DNA of 64,000 nt from Faucicola tetraodonis. GTDB lineage: Bacteria > Pseudomonadota > Gammaproteobacteria > Pseudomonadales > Moraxellaceae. The position numbers and the translations under genes were made by a program. The stretch is taken from the NCBI GenBank assembly GCA_032017425.1, contig DALZPW010000001.1; one strand, 5' to 3'. Below, in pieces: positions 63,166 to 64,000 of the stretch; the stretch's first letter is position 1, and the number at the start of each line of letters is the position of its first letter. Below the pieces are notes generated by a model, which saw only the letters and a program-made list of their open reading frames with translations, was not told the origin of the DNA and made no database searches.

Positions 63166-63242
63166 TGGTGGCGATGAAGAGACTTGAACTCTTGACCTCA
63201 CGATTATGAGTCGTGCGCTCTAACCAGCTGAGCTACATCGCC
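63166..63242 (-). tRNA. tRNA-Met (CAU), elongator
   Basis: A 77-nt cloverleaf on the minus strand starting GGCGATGTAGCTCAGCTGG, with anticodon loop CTCATAA and encoded CCA. A paired first base (G-C) and strong similarity to E. coli metT favour the elongator over initiator or Ile-CAU identities. Confidence 0.93.
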
Positions 63243-63281
63243 ATGTAGGATAGACATTTTGTGTCTGTCTTGTGGTCGCAT

Positions 63282-63310
63282 ATTATGCGTATTTCGACCT
63301 ATCTCGTCAA
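63282..63310 (-). promoter_or_regulatory. Promoter of tRNA-Met
   Basis: On the minus strand TTGACG, a 17-base spacer and CATAAT lie 40 bases before the tRNA 5' end. Confidence 0.7.
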
Positions 63311-63372
63311 GGATAATCTGCAATTTTTTTCAAAAATTTAGCGTTTCGTCTGCACGGTGTATCGCCAATGTG

Positions 63373-64000
63373 TTAACGAGCATTTTTAAAAGCGGTTGCT
63401 GCTTCATCAAAACGTGCCATGACTTTGTCAGATGCGGGCGTTAACAGCGACACCACATAGATAGCAATCATGCCTAAAATAAAACCTGGTACGATTTCAT
63501 AAAGACTACTACCGGTTAATGGTTTCCAAGCGATGACCGTCAACGCGCCTACAAGCATACCCGCCAACGCGCCTGTCCCAGTCATACGTCGCCAAAATAA
63601 CGACATCAATACCACAGGACCAAACGCCGCGCCAAAACCTGCCCAAGCATACGAGACCAATCCCAACACTTTGCTGTCTGGGTTTTGGGCAATGACAATG
63701 GCAATCGCTGAGACCAAAAGCACCATGAAGCGACCAATCCAAACCAGCTCTTTTTGCGTGGCAGTAGGGCGAATAAACCCTTTATAAAAATCTTCTGTAA
63801 TCGCGCTTGAGCATACCAATAATTGACAGCTTAGGGTACTCATGACCGCCGCCAAAATAGCCGACAATACCACACCGACAATCCAAGGGTTAAATAACAA
63901 TTGTGCCAAACCGATAAAGATACGCTCGTTGTTATCTTTTAAGATGGCAGTTTGCTCAGGATGCACCGTCATATAGGCAAGCCCAAAATAACCGACCGCC
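63373..64000 (-). CDS. putP: Sodium/proline symporter, 3' part (runs off the window)
   Basis: A solute:sodium symporter C-terminal half. ILAAVMSTLSCQLLVCSSAI, then TEDFYK, matches PutP (Na+-site helix 8 region), and YAWAGFGAAFGPVVLMSLFW fits the next helices. The frame is open to the window edge (AVGYFGLAYM precedes the visible MTVHPEQ), so the protein starts outside. It imports proline driven by Na+. The ending is a charged ARFDEAATAFKNAR tail. Confidence 0.92.
   Translation of the reverse strand, partial: AVGYFGLAYMTVHPEQTAILKDNNERIFIGLAQLLFNPWIVGVVLSAILAAVMSTLSCQLLVCSSAITEDFYKGFIRPTATQKELVWIGRFMVLLVSAIAIVIAQNPDSKVLGLVSYAWAGFGAAFGPVVLMSLFWRRMTGTGALAGMLVGALTVIAWKPLTGSSLYEIVPGFILGMIAIYVVSLLTPASDKVMARFDEAATAFKNAR

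Overview
The window looks like chromosomal DNA of a gammaproteobacterium of the family Moraxellaceae, closest in character to Moraxella (osloensis-like), Psychrobacter or Acinetobacter. This rests on gene content read from the sequence: a FimL-like type IV pilus regulator, RNase HI fused to the DnaQ proofreading subunit, the folate-independent methionine synthase pair MesD/MesX, a membrane PQQ glucose dehydrogenase, several small BLUF photoreceptors, and AT-leaning intergenic DNA. I see no insertion sequence, integrase, prophage or CRISPR array. Six tRNA genes are present (Ser-UGA, two Asn-GUU, Val-UAC, Asp-GUC, Met-CAU), most with readable promoters and terminators.

Layout. 1-8.5 kb: a frameshifted secreted protein, an orphan substrate-binding lipoprotein, metG, the Fe-S carrier mrp, an LD-carboxypeptidase-like protein and two small envelope proteins. 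8.6-17 kb, plus strand: rnhA-dnaQ fusion, fimL, nudC, rnfB-like, nth, ppa, waaA. 17-19.7 kb, minus strand: 3-hydroxybutyrate dehydrogenase and acetoacetate decarboxylase, then rsmE. 19.7-25.1 kb: tRNAs, a dctA-type dicarboxylate transporter with a frameshift in a C7 tract, small unknown genes, a thioesterase and a DUF2059 protein. 25.5-32 kb, minus strand: the KtrAB potassium system, then a PepSY lipoprotein with a two-component system. 32-39 kb: cydDC diverging from cydABX, which together assemble the cytochrome bd oxidase. 39-41.4 kb: amt and an unknown gene. 41.6-43.6 kb: three BLUF photoreceptor genes. 43.7-46.5 kb: an esterase lipoprotein and gabD-like dehydrogenase. 46.6-50.5 kb, minus strand: mesX, mesD, a flavin reductase and pncB. 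51-57 kb: gcd, photolyase, DUF2256 and a TonB-like protein. 57-64 kb, minus strand: FadL-like porin, infA, truA, asparaginase, ybeY, ybeZ, tRNA-Met and the 3' part of putP.

The most unusual parts are: (a) the BLUF cluster, where two of three proteins end in a membrane helix and one has His in place of the flavin-contacting Gln; (b) the oxygen-dependent MesX/MesD methionine synthase module, which carries a flavin reductase and a MetR-type operator; (c) a photolyase/DUF2256 pair separated by a perfect AACTA six-fold repeat; and (d) two reading frames broken at homopolymers (A8 and C7), which could be slippage, phase variation or sequencing error. Light sensing (BLUF), light-driven repair (photolyase) and flavin- or oxygen-linked functions (bd oxidase, MesD) lie within about 20 kb, but nothing in the sequence shows that they act as one system.
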